Origin: Chelydra serpentina
Lineage: Eukaryota > Chordata > Testudines > Chelydridae
Assembly: GCA_037349315.1 (NCBI GenBank)
Contig: JBAIAC010000059.1
Span: 18,446,501-18,510,500 of the forward strand
Direction: 5' to 3'
DNA: 64,000 bases
Shown here: positions 47,485 to 58,626 of the stretch, in pieces
Layout: every line of letters starts with the position of its first letter
How positions within the stretch are numbered: the first letter of the stretch is position 1
Program-made: the position numbers and the translations under genes
The notes under the pieces: model-generated
The model's input: only the letters and a program-made list of their open reading frames with translations
What the model was told of the DNA's origin: nothing
Databases searched by the model: none

Positions 47485-47775
47485 TGGCCCTGATCCTACA
47501 ATCACTTATGCACGTGCTCAACCATCAGTGGTGAAGTTAAGCACATGTATAAGTGGTAGCAGGATCAGGATCTTACAGAGCTGGTTGACACTTTTTAAAA
47601 ATTCAAATGGAAAATTCTCACTATTTTTTTCAGTCAGCTCCACTTCTTGTCTAACTTGGGCCCTGATCCGACAAAACACTTAATATGCTTAAACAAGTTC
47701 TGTAGACTTCAACAGAACTATGCATATCCTTAAAGTTAACCATGTGTTTAAACACTTTGCTGAACTGGGGTCTTA
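47485..47775. repeat. Two adjacent palindromic repeats of the CTTAAGCACATG type
   Basis: At 47485-47578 CCCTGATCCTACAATCACTT and AAGTGGTAGCAGGATCAGG pair. At 47658-47775 the pattern is repeated with GCCCTGATCCGACAAAACAC. Both resemble the 46840 hairpin. Confidence 0.6.
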
Positions 47776-48089
47776 TACATCAATTTAACCCTTATTGAAC
47801 TCTCCTGCATTTTTATCTCATAGGAAAATTAAAAACTGTACCCCGAAAAGAGTTGTTGGCAGTAGAGATAGAATCAGAGACCTCTGAATTTTAAAGCTTA
47901 GGCATCAATCTAAAAAACCCTCCTTTGCCAGACAACCCTTTACCAAGCCCATCAACCTTTATATGTGGCCCAGCCACCACTCAGCACAGTGAGTAGGTCT
48001 GGGTAACACAAGCACTAGCATATAGTGAGGATTTTTTACATTAGGATGGTGTGTGTTTGAAGAGTGTTCTACACTCAAGCTCTTCTTAC

Positions 48090-48242
48090 TGGTTTTCCTG
48101 TACTGGCATCCCACTCTCTGAGAAGGAGTTGGTGTTGTTCAAGCCATCTTCTGCCTGGGACCGCTGCTGTTTCTCCCGTTCCCTTCTACGCCGCTCTCTC
48201 GCTGCCTCCTCCTCATCCTCCACACTCCACTGTGCTGTCAGC
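48090..48242 (-). CDS. LSP1: LSP1 exon with the acidic/basic AQWSVEDEEE segment
   Basis: The exon encodes LTAQWSVEDEEEAARERR, a basic ERRRREREKQQ stretch, and a linker ending PVQEN. This matches the N-terminal part of mammalian LSP1 (TAQWSVEDEEEAVHE in human; EEEAAREQRQRERE in mouse). The donor is CA|GTAAGA at 48089. Two acceptor AGs lie 8 bp apart, GACAG|GCTGACAG|CACAG, so the exon can start at 48242 or 48234. The shift changes phase, and each site fits a different candidate first exon. The alternating acidic and basic residues suggest a charged helix. Confidence 0.9.
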
Positions 48243-48395
48243 CTGTCAACCAGAAGGGAAATGCATTCTTAATGCAGGCAGCCAGTTCCAAGAAAAGCAA
48301 ATGAAGGGAAAATGTCCTGGAATCTCAGGATAAAACACAGCGCTGGGTGGGCCCCATTCTGCTAGCTTCACTCCTGTCAAGGAGCGCTTACTTAC

Positions 48396-48406
48396 CCTAG
48401 CAGCAT
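48396..48406 (-). CDS. LSP1: LSP1 candidate first coding exon B (MLLG)
   Basis: On the - strand ATG CTG CTA GG is followed by the donor GTAAGTAAG. The two leftover bases fit the outer acceptor of the next exon (boundary at 48242), giving M-L-L-G-L-T-A-Q-W-S-V. Human LSP1 reads LLGPTAQWSV and mouse reads GLTTQW at the same place, so the junction resembles the family. An in-frame stop lies just upstream, so any protein using it would start here. The intron would be only about 153 bp. The exon could also be a chance match, because the coding part is tiny. Confidence 0.35.
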
Positions 48407-48532
48407 GCCTGGAAGCTAAGGAGACCACTTGTGTAAGTGGCACAACATGAGAAAATAGGATTGCAGAATCAGACCTTGCATGAGAGGACTGGATTGCTTC
48501 TTAGGGATGGGTAACAGTGTCTATGGTAGAGT

Positions 48533-48790
48533 CATAAGAACATAAGAATGGCCTTACTGGATCAGACCAAAGGTCCATCTAGCCCAGTATCCTGTCTTCT
48601 GACAGTGGCCAGTGCCAGGTGTCCCAGAGGGAATGAACAGAACAGGTAATACTCAAGTGATCCATCGCCTGTCACTCATTTCCAGCTTCTGGCAAACAGA
48701 GGCTAGGGACACCATCCCTGCCCATCCTGGCTAATAGCCATTGATGGACCTATCCTCCATGAATTTATCTAGTTCGTTTTTTAATTTAAC
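48533..48790 (-). mobile_element. CR1 LINE 3' end
   Basis: As written it begins CATAAGAACATAAGAATGGC, then ACTGGATCAGACCAAAGGTC. This is the reverse complement of the tail seen at 17340-17390. It lies next to the LSP1 5' region. Confidence 0.88.
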
Positions 48791-50971
48791 GAGTCTTTCA
48801 CATATGAAGTGACAATATGTCTCATTCTTTCCAAGGCAGTCCCATTTTCCAATGGACTGTACCAGAAAATCGAAACTGAAACAGGATACCGAACTATCCC
48901 ATAAAGCTGGTCAAAATGTATTCCATGGAACTGTTTTCCATCCCAAAAAAATGCAGTTTTGTCAAAATCTAAACATTTCATGGGGATGCGTCCGTTTCAA
49001 TGACATTTTCAATGGGAAAAAAGTCAGAACAAATCATTTCTCATTTTATTTCAATAAGGTAAAAACATTTCTTTTTGACTATCATTGTAAGTCATTTCAT
49101 GCTGATCTTTATACTAAATATCAATTTCACTATTACATTATATTTAATACGTTATAGGTAATATTTTACTATAATATGAAAGTCAACATGAAATACATTC
49201 AAATGATACAGTCGAAATGAAACACTTTGACTTTATCAAAACAAACCATTGGAATGGTCCCAAATTTAATTTTTTCAGAATTTTCATTCTGTGGGAAATT
49301 TCAATATTTCAGCTTTTATTTCCCATCTGGAATTCTCTCCTTTACCCCCACCACCTTGCAAAATGTTGGAATTTCCCATGGGATAGGAATTCTGGTTTCC
49401 AAACAGCTCTAGTATCCCACTGGATGCTCAACAGCACGACTCACACTGCCTCCGCGGGGGTGCCGCTGAGAAATCCCAGACTGCAGGGAAATTCTCCCTA
49501 GAGCACCAGGTGCCACCTATGTGATAGGTGTCGCCCCACAGCCTGCCCACGCCTGCTGTGGGATAGACATCCTGCTTTTTCGGTTTGATCATCTGGTCAC
49601 TTTCCCTGCGTGTCATCCAGCCTCAGCTGGCAGTGACCGAAAAGGGCACGTGAAAAGAGTCTATGGATCTCCGCCCAGGGGGCAGCTTTTCATATCACAC
49701 TGATATCATGGCAACTGGTGGCCCTTCTGGCAGCCTCAACAAAAAGATCTAGCGTTGGATGGCCTGGGAAACTAAATCACCTTCTAACCCCGAGGTCAGA
49801 GTTGAAGCACCTTGACAGGGCAGCATGGGGGAAGTGTGCTGCGTAGCTGTTCTGTACGTGATGGTCCTGATTCAGGAAAGGACTTAAGCAAGTGCACTTA
49901 AAAGGGATTTCAGCACATGCTTAAGTGCTGTGCAGAGCAGGGATTCATTCCATAAGCTGGGCCAAAGGAAGGATTTCAGCCCTCAGCTCTGTTAGTTCTG
50001 CCCCCTGCAGTAACACTAAAAAGAATGACAAATATTATATATAACAACGATCCAGCTCTCGGAAATCCCAGGCCCTGAAGCTGAAAGGTTTCCTGATACT
50101 GTGAGAAATCCAAATCCAGGTTTGTGGGCCCCTGCACCCCCAGGGAGAGAGCTCTACGCGGAGCAGACCTTGACATGTTTTCTTAATCAGCTGAGTAGTT
50201 ATATTTTAATCAGAATTCCTGTGCCAAGCCGTTCTCTTGCTACAATGGTGCAGGGAATGTCGGAGGAGGGTACCTAGCGCTATCGCTCAGCAGGGCTCCA
50301 GCTGTGCTCTGTGCTGTTTCCTTCCTCCCTTGCATAGAAGAAAACCCTGGCTTGGCTTCTCCCAGAATGTCCCAGCCTCCAGATAATAAACCCTCTGTCA
50401 GCAGAGCGACCTCTCAATACCAGAGGAAATGATAAGGCCGCAGCAACATTCCTACACTGGTGATAACATGAATTTTCACTCGGGATCCGCTCCTCCCCTT
50501 CTCGCCTCTTTCAGCACCATGCTGATCGTGGTGTGAGAGGGCCAAGCCATGGGAGCCAAGCCGCCCTTTCTACACTTCAGTGACCCGAGCAGTCTAACTT
50601 CAGCACAGCAGAACACCAGCCCAACCCTGCCAGACTCCTGCTTCCGTAGGGTCTCAGACTACAGCTGTAACAGAGTGAGGCCTGAGTCATTCATGGTCCC
50701 TATCAGCAGGGCTCCAGCTGCAATAGCCAGGGCTCCAATCCCTTTGCTTCATTGTAGTGGGGAGTCTATCTGAACCTACCCACTTCCTGCCAATGAGCAC
50801 TCCCGCTCCGTACAAGGCCCCAGGTTAATGAGGGCTCCCGATTGACAGCGGGATTTGAAGGGGGCAGATGTTCCCCTGGAGATATTTTTGCAAACATATA
50901 TAAAGGAGAGTTCTGAGCAAAGAGCAGGGTCCTATGTTATGCTGATGATTTGTAATGAGAGTAACACCCAG

Positions 50972-51475
50972 CGGTTCCAGGTGCGAGGCCTCATTGTGCT
51001 AGGCGCTGTACACACCAGAGGGCTGGTGTACATGTAGAGCTGCACCAGTTTAACTAAAGGTGTGATTCGAAAGTGATTTAGTTAAACTGGTGCAAAAGGC
51101 TGTGTGGACATGCTTACTGCAGTTTAAACAAGGCACATTTTAAAATATTTACCTTAAATCAGTGAGGGACAGGTTTAAGCAAAACCTAAATAAACTACTC
51201 AAACCAGAATACGTATGTTCCCATAGGGGTTTGCACCATCTTAACTAACCTGATGCAAACGGGTGTGTAGACAGCATCATAGAGAAAGAAGGCCCCTGCC
51301 CCAAAGAGCTTACAATCTAAACAGACAAGACAGAGAAAGTGTGGGAATGGGAAACTGAGGCACGGTAACTTATCCAAGGATACACAACGGTGACTGGCAG
51401 AGCTGGGCAGAGAATACAGGTCTCCTGACTCTCAGTCTACTGCCTTAGCTCCTAGACCACACTGCCTCAGAGTAA
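50972..51475 (-). mobile_element. MIR-like (CORE-SINE) copy, interrupted
   Basis: In reverse, the tail contains GGCACGGTAACTTATCCAAG, GGCAGAGCTGGGCAGAGAAT and CAGGTCTCCTGACTCTCAGT, the classic MIR-type order. It is split by the insertion at 51005-51280. Confidence 0.6.
51005..51280. mobile_element. Insertion with a foldback (GCACCAGTTTAACTAAA), splitting a MIR-like SINE
   Basis: GCACCAGTTTAACTAAA at about 51042 and TTTAGTTAAACTGGTGC at about 51078 are inverted around a short loop. The flanking sequence before (ATTGTGCTAGGCGCTGTACA) and after (GCCCCTGCCCCAAAGAGCTT) belongs to one older SINE. Confidence 0.55.
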
Positions 51476-52579
51476 TTGTTGCAAAGTGCTTTCCCCAGGC
51501 AGCTGTCAAGAGCCATCACTAAGGTGTCTCAAGCCAGGCATCCAAAATCATCAGTGACCTTTGAGAACCTTGGCCAGCATAATTGATGTTTCTTTGACTA
51601 CCTTGTTTTCCAGCCCTGTTTTCTGTGTTCTCAGACAACAATGTGTGTGATCTCACCTCCATTTAAATCTCCTTGCCATCCCAGTGTGGCACTACAGCAC
51701 ACGGCAAGCATGCCAAAGACCTCAGAGGAGCTGGCAAGGAGGGACTGAAAGAGCACCGAGAGAGTGGCGATTCCAGCTCACTAGCGGGGTGTAGCAAAGT
51801 TACAGTGCACAGACCAGCCCTGATTTCTTGTTCCCCCCCCTCCCCGCAGGAATGGGCTTCTCCTGCTGGCCACAACCCAGCACCACTGCCAGAAGGGACA
51901 CTGCATTTTCTAAAATTTATATTACGTGAATTAAACCGCACGCCCCTTCGCCCATCCTGCCTCTTCCACCCCGCCCTACTCCACACGGGAACAGAGATCA
52001 TGAAGCCACCAGAAACAAGACCCAAGCAAACCCCCTTCTTTATTCATTCCACACTCATATTTACTGTTTTCTCCATAGTTCCCATAGAAACCGTTGTCTG
52101 TGGTCCTGGCCAGGAGCCAAGGTGGGATGGGGCGGGGCGGGGGGGGGGTTCAGATATATAAATGAAGTCATTCATTAAGCTCCGCCGCGACCTCCCTTTT
52201 TTATGTGACCCAACTTGAGAGTCTCTGATTCAGAAAGGCTCTTAACCCCGTCTGTCCTGGACTCCCCCAGTCATAAGGTGTGAGGGCCACATTTTTGCCA
52301 GAATGAGTGGGGTTTTTAGAATTCCCCTGGAATTCCCCACGGGGCTGCAGTGGGAAAGAATTATAGCTATTCCCCCAGGGGTGAGCTGGAGTCTCCCGGG
52401 GGGCTCCAGTAGAAATTTGTGTGACCGGCATTTACATTATCAAAGGAGCTTGGCTTGCAGCCCTCTCTGTTTCCCAGTTGGATGTGACTAATTCTCTCTC
52501 CATGACCTCACCGGCTCACTATTCTGTCACGGCATCTTCTGAACTGGCTGTGCGGCATGTGAGCGGAGGACAATAACAA

Positions 52580-52932
52580 CAAGGGGTCCTGTGGCACCTT
52601 ATAGACTAACAGAGGTATTGAAGCATAAGCTTTTGTGGGTCAATTTCCACTGCTTGCATCCGAAGAAGTGGGTATGTCCAGAGGCAGATATAAATGTGCA
52701 GGGAAGATTCAGGCTAGAGATAACGAGGTGCACCGAAGTTATCGTTATCTCTAGCCTGAATCTTCCCTGCACATTTATATCTGCCTCTGGACATTTCCAC
52801 TGCTTGCATCCGAAGAAGTGGGTATTCACCCACGAAAGCTTATGCTCCAATACCTCTGTTAGTCTATAAGGTGCCACAGGACCCTTTGTTGCTTCTGCAG
52901 ATCCAGACTAACACGGCTACCCCTCTGATACT
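52580..52932. repeat. Inverted pair of the same repeat around a perfect hairpin
   Basis: A reversed partial copy (about 52580-52647) and a forward copy (about 52796-52932) form inverted arms. Between them a 31-bp segment (TTCCACTGCTTGCATC...) occurs twice in direct orientation, at about 52644 and 52796. It flanks a perfect hairpin at 52675-52793. Both strands therefore give almost the same open frame, which is not a gene. Confidence 0.85.
52675..52793. repeat. Perfect 52-bp inverted repeat (hairpin) with 15-nt loop
   Basis: Arm 52675-52726 (begins TGTCCAGAGGCAG, ends GATAACGA) and arm 52742-52793 are exact reverse complements over 52 bp. The loop is 52727-52741. The lack of any mismatch suggests recent origin or ongoing arm-to-arm correction. 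Confidence 0.9.
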
Positions 52933-53556
52933 TAATAACAACAAGAGCAACCGTATTGGGGGGAGGAGGGGAGATATTAAAATGATTGCTCTGCCCAGTC
53001 GAAAGATACCCACCAAAGTCACCTTGCCAAAGGACAGCCTGGCATATTGGCTTCTCTTCCAACTGACCCACGTTGCAATTATCCCAGTGCTGAGAGCCTC
53101 TTTGCCATAAACACATTGTGCTGCACGGTGCTCAGAGGTCCGGGGCCTCCAGCTGGAGGGAAGTGCCGTCCTGCTGAAAGCCTCTCCCAGGCTTCTGTCA
53201 GGAAGAGGGGGTGCCCCGAACAGTCCCAGCTGCAGCTCCGGCTGGGGTGTCTCGCTGATGTCATTTGTTTGTCAATGGTGCTGCTAAAGATGTCCCCGCT
53301 TCAAAACTTTTGAGCACATTTGGTGGATTTCGGTGCTCAAGAAGCGTAGGGGCTGGGAGCACCGGCCAGATCTGGGCATTGCACAAGCAGGCTCTGGGAA
53401 AAGCTTTCTTCACTACAGCTCTGCCAACGGGACTCCAAACTGGCCTGGATGCAACACACACACGCAAGCTCACTCCCTGCCTAAGTCCTAAGTAGGAGCT
53501 GCTAATCACACAGTGGCTTAAAGAAATGGATATTATCCACGAGGGACTAGACTTAG

Positions 53557-53830
53557 GCCTGGTTAACACTTAAAACGTTTACCAACATAGCTACATCAGT
53601 CAGGGATGTGAAAAAAAACCCACACACCTTAGTGACACAGCTATGCTGACAAAACCCGCACTGTAGACACACCTGGCCAACCAAAGAGCGCATAGCTAAC
53701 ATCATTTGTGGAGATGGTGTTCCTATAGCGGTAGAAACACTCTTTCTGTGGGCATATGCTGAGTCTACACTAGGGGGCTGGGTCAGCTCAGCTATGCCAA
53801 TATAGGATCTGTAGTGTAGACATAGCCTTA
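53557..53830 (+). mobile_element. MITE-like element ending TGTAGTGTAGACATAGCCTTA
   Basis: It starts TTAGGCCTGGTTAACACTTA and ends GTGTAGACATAGCCTTA, giving inverted ends. The interior GACACAGCTATGCTGACAAA resembles the 30311 element. The next base begins a CR1 tail. Confidence 0.6.
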
Positions 53831-54240
53831 GAATCATAGAATCATAGAATCTCAGGGTTGGAAGGGACCTCGGGAGGTCATCTAGTCCAACCCCCTGCTC
53901 AAAGCAGGACCAATCCCCAACTAAGTCATTCCAGCCAGGGCTTTGTCAAGCCGGGCCTTAAAAACCTCTAAGGATAGAGATTCCACCACCTTCCTAAGTA
54001 ACCCATTCCAGAGCTTCACCACCCTCCTAGTGAAAAAGTTTTTCCTAATATCCAACCTAAACCTTCCCCACTGCAACTTGAGACCATTACTCTTTGTTCT
54101 GTCATCTGATACCACTAAGAACAGTCTAGATCCATCCTCTTTGGAACCCCCTTTCAGATAGTTGAAAGCAGCTATCAAATCCCCCCTCGTTTTTCTCTTA
54201 TGCAGACTAAACAATCCCAGAACACCCACGTTCATTACAC
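53829..54240 (-). mobile_element. CR1 LINE 3' end, second subfamily
   Basis: It begins GAATCATAGAATCATAGAAT, the CR1 terminal microsatellite in reverse, then GGTTGGAAGGGACCTCGGGA. Read on the - strand it encodes [20 protein letters not shown], the remnant of the ORF2 C-terminus. It resembles the subfamily common in birds and crocodilians more than the copies at 17 and 48 kb. Confidence 0.9.
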
Positions 54241-54871
54241 TTGTGGGGAACGTGGGTGTTCGTGGGCCTTATGGGTAAGGATCAGAGTTGAAGGATTAGT
54301 ACAGTCCTTTATCTCACTGTATCCAGCCATTCCCTCCCCTGACCCCCAACATACAGCGAGTTTGCCTATTTTCAATTGCAAATGTACATCACAATGAATA
54401 ACCCATAGATTCAGAAATTGCACGTGTTAGTGACCATTTGACATTCATCACCTCTGAATCTCCCTTGCTTTAAACGCAGCCTTTCTACCAAACAATGTAG
54501 ACTCTTCTGCACAGCACAGCCCTCCCCGTCCCCCCCACCACTAGGGGCCTGCATCTTCCTTAGCCTACCCTTTCACCCGGGAGTCCTAACTTTTGCGATG
54601 TGCTAACTTCTTGATGCAGAGACAGCTGCAAATATATCCCGAGCACACGACATGAGGTCAATGTGCAGAGAAGAACCAAAGAAAAGGACGTGGAGAAAGA
54701 GGGAAAACTTGGACAGTCTCACACACACAGTGGGTCTGAGTTTGACCTCCTTTCTACCCCATCCCCATAGTTGCATAGGGTGTGATTGAGGCCAGGCCAT
54801 GATAATACCAAAAGGCATCATTAAACACGTTGGAATGGAATGGATTCATGACTGATTAAACTGTGCTCGTT

Positions 54872-54994
54872 AGGGTGACCGGACAGCAAGTGTGAAAAAT
54901 CGGGACAGGGGGTGGGAGGCTAATAGGAGCCTATATAAGAAAAAGCCCCAAATATCAGGACTGTCCCTATAAAATCGGGACATCTGGTCACCCT
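54872..54994 (+). mobile_element. ~120-bp MITE, copy 5
   Basis: The ends are AGGGTGACCGGA and TCTGGTCACCCT. The flanks TGTGCTCGTT and AGTGCTCGCT match at 8 of 10 positions. Confidence 0.85.
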
Positions 54995-55313
54995 AGTGCT
55001 CGCTTGCCATGTGGCTCTTTGGCAATAACCTTTATGATCCTGCCTCCCATCCCCTGCACTGTGAATCCTGGGGAACAGCCATGTATCATCTGGCTATTCC
55101 CCAAAGCCCGCAGGGAGTGTGCTCCCCAGATACAATCCCCCTGCTGAAATGAAATTGGGACAAAAAAGCCATCTGTACAATAATAGCTGCTACCCCGTCT
55201 GACCCAGATTCTCCCCCACCCCTAATCTGTCTGCCCAGGGCTTTCCCAGAGAGGGACAAGGAGTCAGCATGGACTTCAGTGTGGAGCAAAAGATTTCACC
55301 ACCCCACACTCAC

Positions 55314-55335
55314 CAGCTCCTTCCTCCATCTCCAT
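55314..55335 (-). CDS. LSP1: LSP1 candidate first coding exon A (MEMEEGA)
   Basis: On the - strand an ATG in good Kozak context (GGACCATGG) opens a short acidic stretch, MEMEEGA, followed by the strong donor G|GTGAGTG. The exon leaves one base in its last codon. That fits only the inner of two tandem acceptors of the next exon (boundary at 48234), giving MEMEEGA-A-QWSVEDEEE in frame. Mammalian LSP1 also begins with a short acidic leader before this point. The evidence is splice-site quality and phase only, and the 7-kb intron is otherwise unproven. The competing start is at 48396-48406. Confidence 0.4.
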
Positions 55336-55869
55336 GGTCCTCCTCACAGGCTTTCCATGGGATGGGCTCAGAGAGCAGGAGAAGCCTGACAGTGCATCAT
55401 TACATGATAGATCTGTGTGTGTGGAATTAAGGAGCTGAGGGAAAGAGAGAAGGAGGGATCGCATTCATTCCAAATGCTTTGACGAAAGCCTCATCTCCAG
55501 CCCATGGGGTTCCAGTGATCTTGGAGCTGTCCTGCAGCCTGTGTGCTGTGCATGGAGTAATCATTTTCCTTCCCGCCCCCTAGCCATGGTATAGAGGTGC
55601 ATAATGTGTCAGCTATGCCATAATACCATGTACAGAGCCAGTGAAGCAAGGGCAGTTGTGGGCTGTAATAAGATTATCCAGCCATGAGTCCATATCAGTT
55701 TAACTCTTTCTCTTCTCTACCGCTGGATGGAATTTTTGATGTATGTTCCAGTCCAGCATAAAGTGCCCTACCGCCGAGCAGTGCGGCCATCAGATCAGCT
55801 GCACGCTGAAAAGAGTGTACCAGAGATGAGATGCTACGAGCGTTGAAAGGGCTATATTGGAATGAGGTA

Positions 55870-56000
55870 GTGTGGTCTAGTGAGCATGTCATTAACCCGA
55901 GTCTTGGGAGTCCTAGGTTCCACTCACAGCTCTGTCTCTGATCTGCTGTGTACCCCTTGCCTCTTCCCCTTTGCCTGTTTAGACTATAAATAAGCTCGTT
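55870..56000 (+). mobile_element. MIR-like SINE 5' fragment, forward
   Basis: GTGTGGTCTAGTGAGCATGT, GTCTTGGGAGTCCTAGGTTC and CACTCACAGCTCTGTCTCT follow the 5' half of the MIR-like SINEs here. Confidence 0.55.
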
Positions 56001-56741
56001 GGGGAAGCGACTGCCTCTTACTATGAGACTGAAAAAGTCAAAAATCTAAAGATGGGCTCAAGTCACCTAGACCTAGATTCAAACTCTACCAAAGTTCAGG
56101 GATGTTCAAAGCTCAAGCTTTGATTTGGGCCAGCTGGGACATCTGGATCCAGATCTGGAGTTCCTCTAACTCTGCTCTTTTGAGGCATGGTGTCTGTTAA
56201 CGCCCACTCCCCACAACCAAGGATTTCAAGGAAGGTCACGTTCCCTGGGGCATACGCCTCACCCACGCTTGAGGAAATGATAGTGGCCAGGCAGGAGAAT
56301 TTCTGGCACAGCTTCTGCCGTCTTTAAGGGAAGTGCCCCAGACTCTGGGAATCTTTTGCATGGTTCACAGCTAAAAGGAAGTTTTGCTGGCCCAGAACCA
56401 GCTCTCAGCACTGAAGCTAATTCCAGAAAGGAAAATGAAAAGCCTCCAATGGGGGCTAGACTATAAGGATCTGTGCCAGAATTCAGTACCCCTATGCAAG
56501 TGAATTCAGCATTCCTGTCTCCTGAGCTAGCAGTGGCAGCAAGTGCAATACAATTATTTTCTTTGGTGCCTGTGTATGTGAGGCAATCTTGTCCCCCTCC
56601 TCCCCCACCTGCATACACAAGGACCAGGGTAGGTGAAGGCAGCCTCAGGCTTTGGGATCACCTACTAGCACTCACAGCAGGAATGTATTACATGTGCAGC
56701 CGTACATTCTGGATGGTATTTGCAAAAGCACTCGGTGTTAA

Positions 56742-56812
56742 CCTAACTCGGCTCCCATTGGACTCAATGGTAAAACTTCCATTGACTTCAATGGGAGCCA
56801 GGGTAGGCCAAT
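56742..56812. repeat. Palindromic repeat (GGCTCCCATTGGACTCAATG)
   Basis: CGGCTCCCATTGGACTCAAT and TGACTTCAATGGGAGCCAGG pair almost perfectly with a short loop. Confidence 0.65.
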
Positions 56813-57654
56813 GCTGAGTGCTTCTGAAAATATCACCCTAGTGAAGAAGGGGTGTCTGAAGCTGAAAGCAAGTGGCAATGGCAGCCCTGTAGATGTTTCC
56901 CCAGCACCCCTCCAAGAGGGAAGGGAGAGGAAGACCCACCGGACTTATTCATGGGGTCTTCCCTTTGCCAATAAACCCATTTCTAGTGACCAAATGTGAC
57001 CTAGGTGACTCACAAGACATCCGGATAGACAAAGACCTACATCAATCAACTGATTCCTCCTGCTGCTGACTTAATATTAAGGGGACATTTAGAATTAGTT
57101 CATAAAGGATTAATAGGTGTGATAAGCATGTTAGAGACATGAGTTGGCCTTGTTATAGGTGGTTATAACGGCATCAGCAGAAGATTATAAATCATGGTTA
57201 TAAGCAATCTACTGACCTGTTGAACCCTATAACAACTGATTAAACCATCCATTAATCATTTATTAACCTTTATAAATGATCAATCAAAGTACCCTTAATA
57301 CCAAATGTGACTGACCATTGTCTATGGCATGTTCTTGTGGTCTTTGTCTACCCAAATCATGGGGCTTCCACTGCTTCCCTTGAGGCGATTGTTACAGTGT
57401 GTCTATCAGACATCACTGCTTGAGGACAAGTACTGTAAGTTTTCCTCTGTTCAGTTTACTCCCACCACTGCTAGCCACCCATCCCTTGGGTCAAACTAGC
57501 ATCCAGTATGATTTCTCACACAGTCCTATGATCAATGGAAATCAATGGGGGTAGGTGCCTAGGGATGTAGGTGCCTAGGGACTTCTTCTTTTGATAGTCC
57601 CAATAGGTGCCCAGCTACCTCTTTCGACGTCTAAATACCTTTTAAAACATCAGG

Positions 57655-57760
57655 CCCCACGTCACTTACCCAAGGTCACCCAGGAAACCTGTAGCAGAGC
57701 AGGGAACTGAACCCAGCTCTCTAGCTAGCTCCCAACCACTGGACCATCCTTCTTCCTATG
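57655..57760 (-). mobile_element. MIR-like SINE fragment, reverse
   Basis: GTCACTTACCCAAGGTCACC, GTAGCAGAGCAGGGAACTGA and CCACTGGACCATCCTTCTTC show the reverse MIR tail. Confidence 0.65.
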
Positions 57761-58626
57761 GAATGCAGGAGAAAATGGTTTCACCCCTCAACACAAGGCA
57801 CAATTTTCCCTCTGGCCGACAAAATGACTACAACGGGGGGGTATCTTTAACTTAGATGACCAGACAATGGAGCCATGTTTCTTGGGAGATAGGATTCTAT
57901 GACCTATGAATAATGTTTAATAGCAAAGACTCAGTAAAATCATTACCTACTTTGGTAGGTAGGAGTGGGTTGGATAGTGTTAAGAAGACGGGGGGAACCC
58001 AGTGAAAGATATGGATATAGGCAGGGAGGCTAGTCTCCCAACCTATCCCTCAAGGGAAGAAATGTTTATTTTGGCGCTGAAAGAGTAGCTCATTGTTCAG
58101 ACACGCATATAAAGACATCACTGTGCTGGACCATTATTAGTTCAATTACTGGGCTGCAAAGCTCAGTATGGAATCTTTGTTACAAAGTTTAGATTAGAAG
58201 AAGCATTGGGATGGGGGGGAATGATGCATATAATTCATCCTATGCTTTTCTCTCATGCCAAGCTTTTCTGCCACGCCTGTAGCTGTCCCATCTCAGTCAT
58301 TTCCCCCCTTCCATCCTATAAATCACAGCTTTGCCTACAGGGTCAGACAGCAGGGTAAGGCCGAGCTCCCCCCCACACCACTTGAATCATCTCCGATCTC
58401 ATCCCCGCTGACCTGTTTGGTGCAAGGAGCTGGGGGAAAGAAACATTGCTCGCTTAAAAGTAAACCAAAACAAAGCAAATCGTGAGACAGGGGCAGGCCA
58501 GGCAAGACAGGTAAAATAAGCAGCAGCCCAAAGCTTCGCCCATCTCCTGAACAGAAATTGAACCAAACTGGACTGGACTTTCCAAAGAATTGTCTTCACT
58601 GCTTCTTCTAATGATTTTTCATTTTC

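Larger units (their letters stand above)
42217..48089 (-). other. LSP1: LSP1 intron (5.9 kb)
   Basis: It holds MIR-like copies, the tRNA-like head at 45822, several palindromes at 46.3-47.8 kb and an AT-rich block at 47200-47470. No extra exon is needed by phase. Confidence 0.7.
19222..55335 (-). other. LSP1: LSP1 gene, coding span (lymphocyte-specific protein 1)
   Basis: Nine coding exons between 48242 and 19222 all have GT-AG borders and mutually compatible phases. Translated in order they follow mammalian LSP1 from the acidic N-terminal AQWSVEDEEE segment to the C-terminal KYKFVATGHG segment. LSP1 is known as a cytoplasmic F-actin-binding phosphoprotein of leukocytes and endothelium, with an acidic N-terminal half and a basic, caldesmon-related, actin-binding C-terminal half; it is a substrate of PKC and MAPKAPK2. 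The joined product is 391 residues with the 55.3 kb first exon, or 390 with the 48.4 kb one; human LSP1 is about 339. The extra length lies mainly in the acidic middle part. Neighbour PRR33 converges on it from the left. The identification is firm; the true first exon and the promoter are not settled. Confidence 0.93.

Noticed and set aside
51650..51662. AAATGGAG|GTGAGA on the - strand as an LSP1 first exon
   Set aside because: It would end in phase 0, which fits neither acceptor of the next exon.
51673..52161. 162-codon frame on the + strand
   Set aside because: Random-looking Pro/Ser/His-rich composition, no homology recognised, and no acceptor or donor context.
52591..52877. Near-identical 92-codon frames on both strands
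   Set aside because: A consequence of the palindrome, not a gene.
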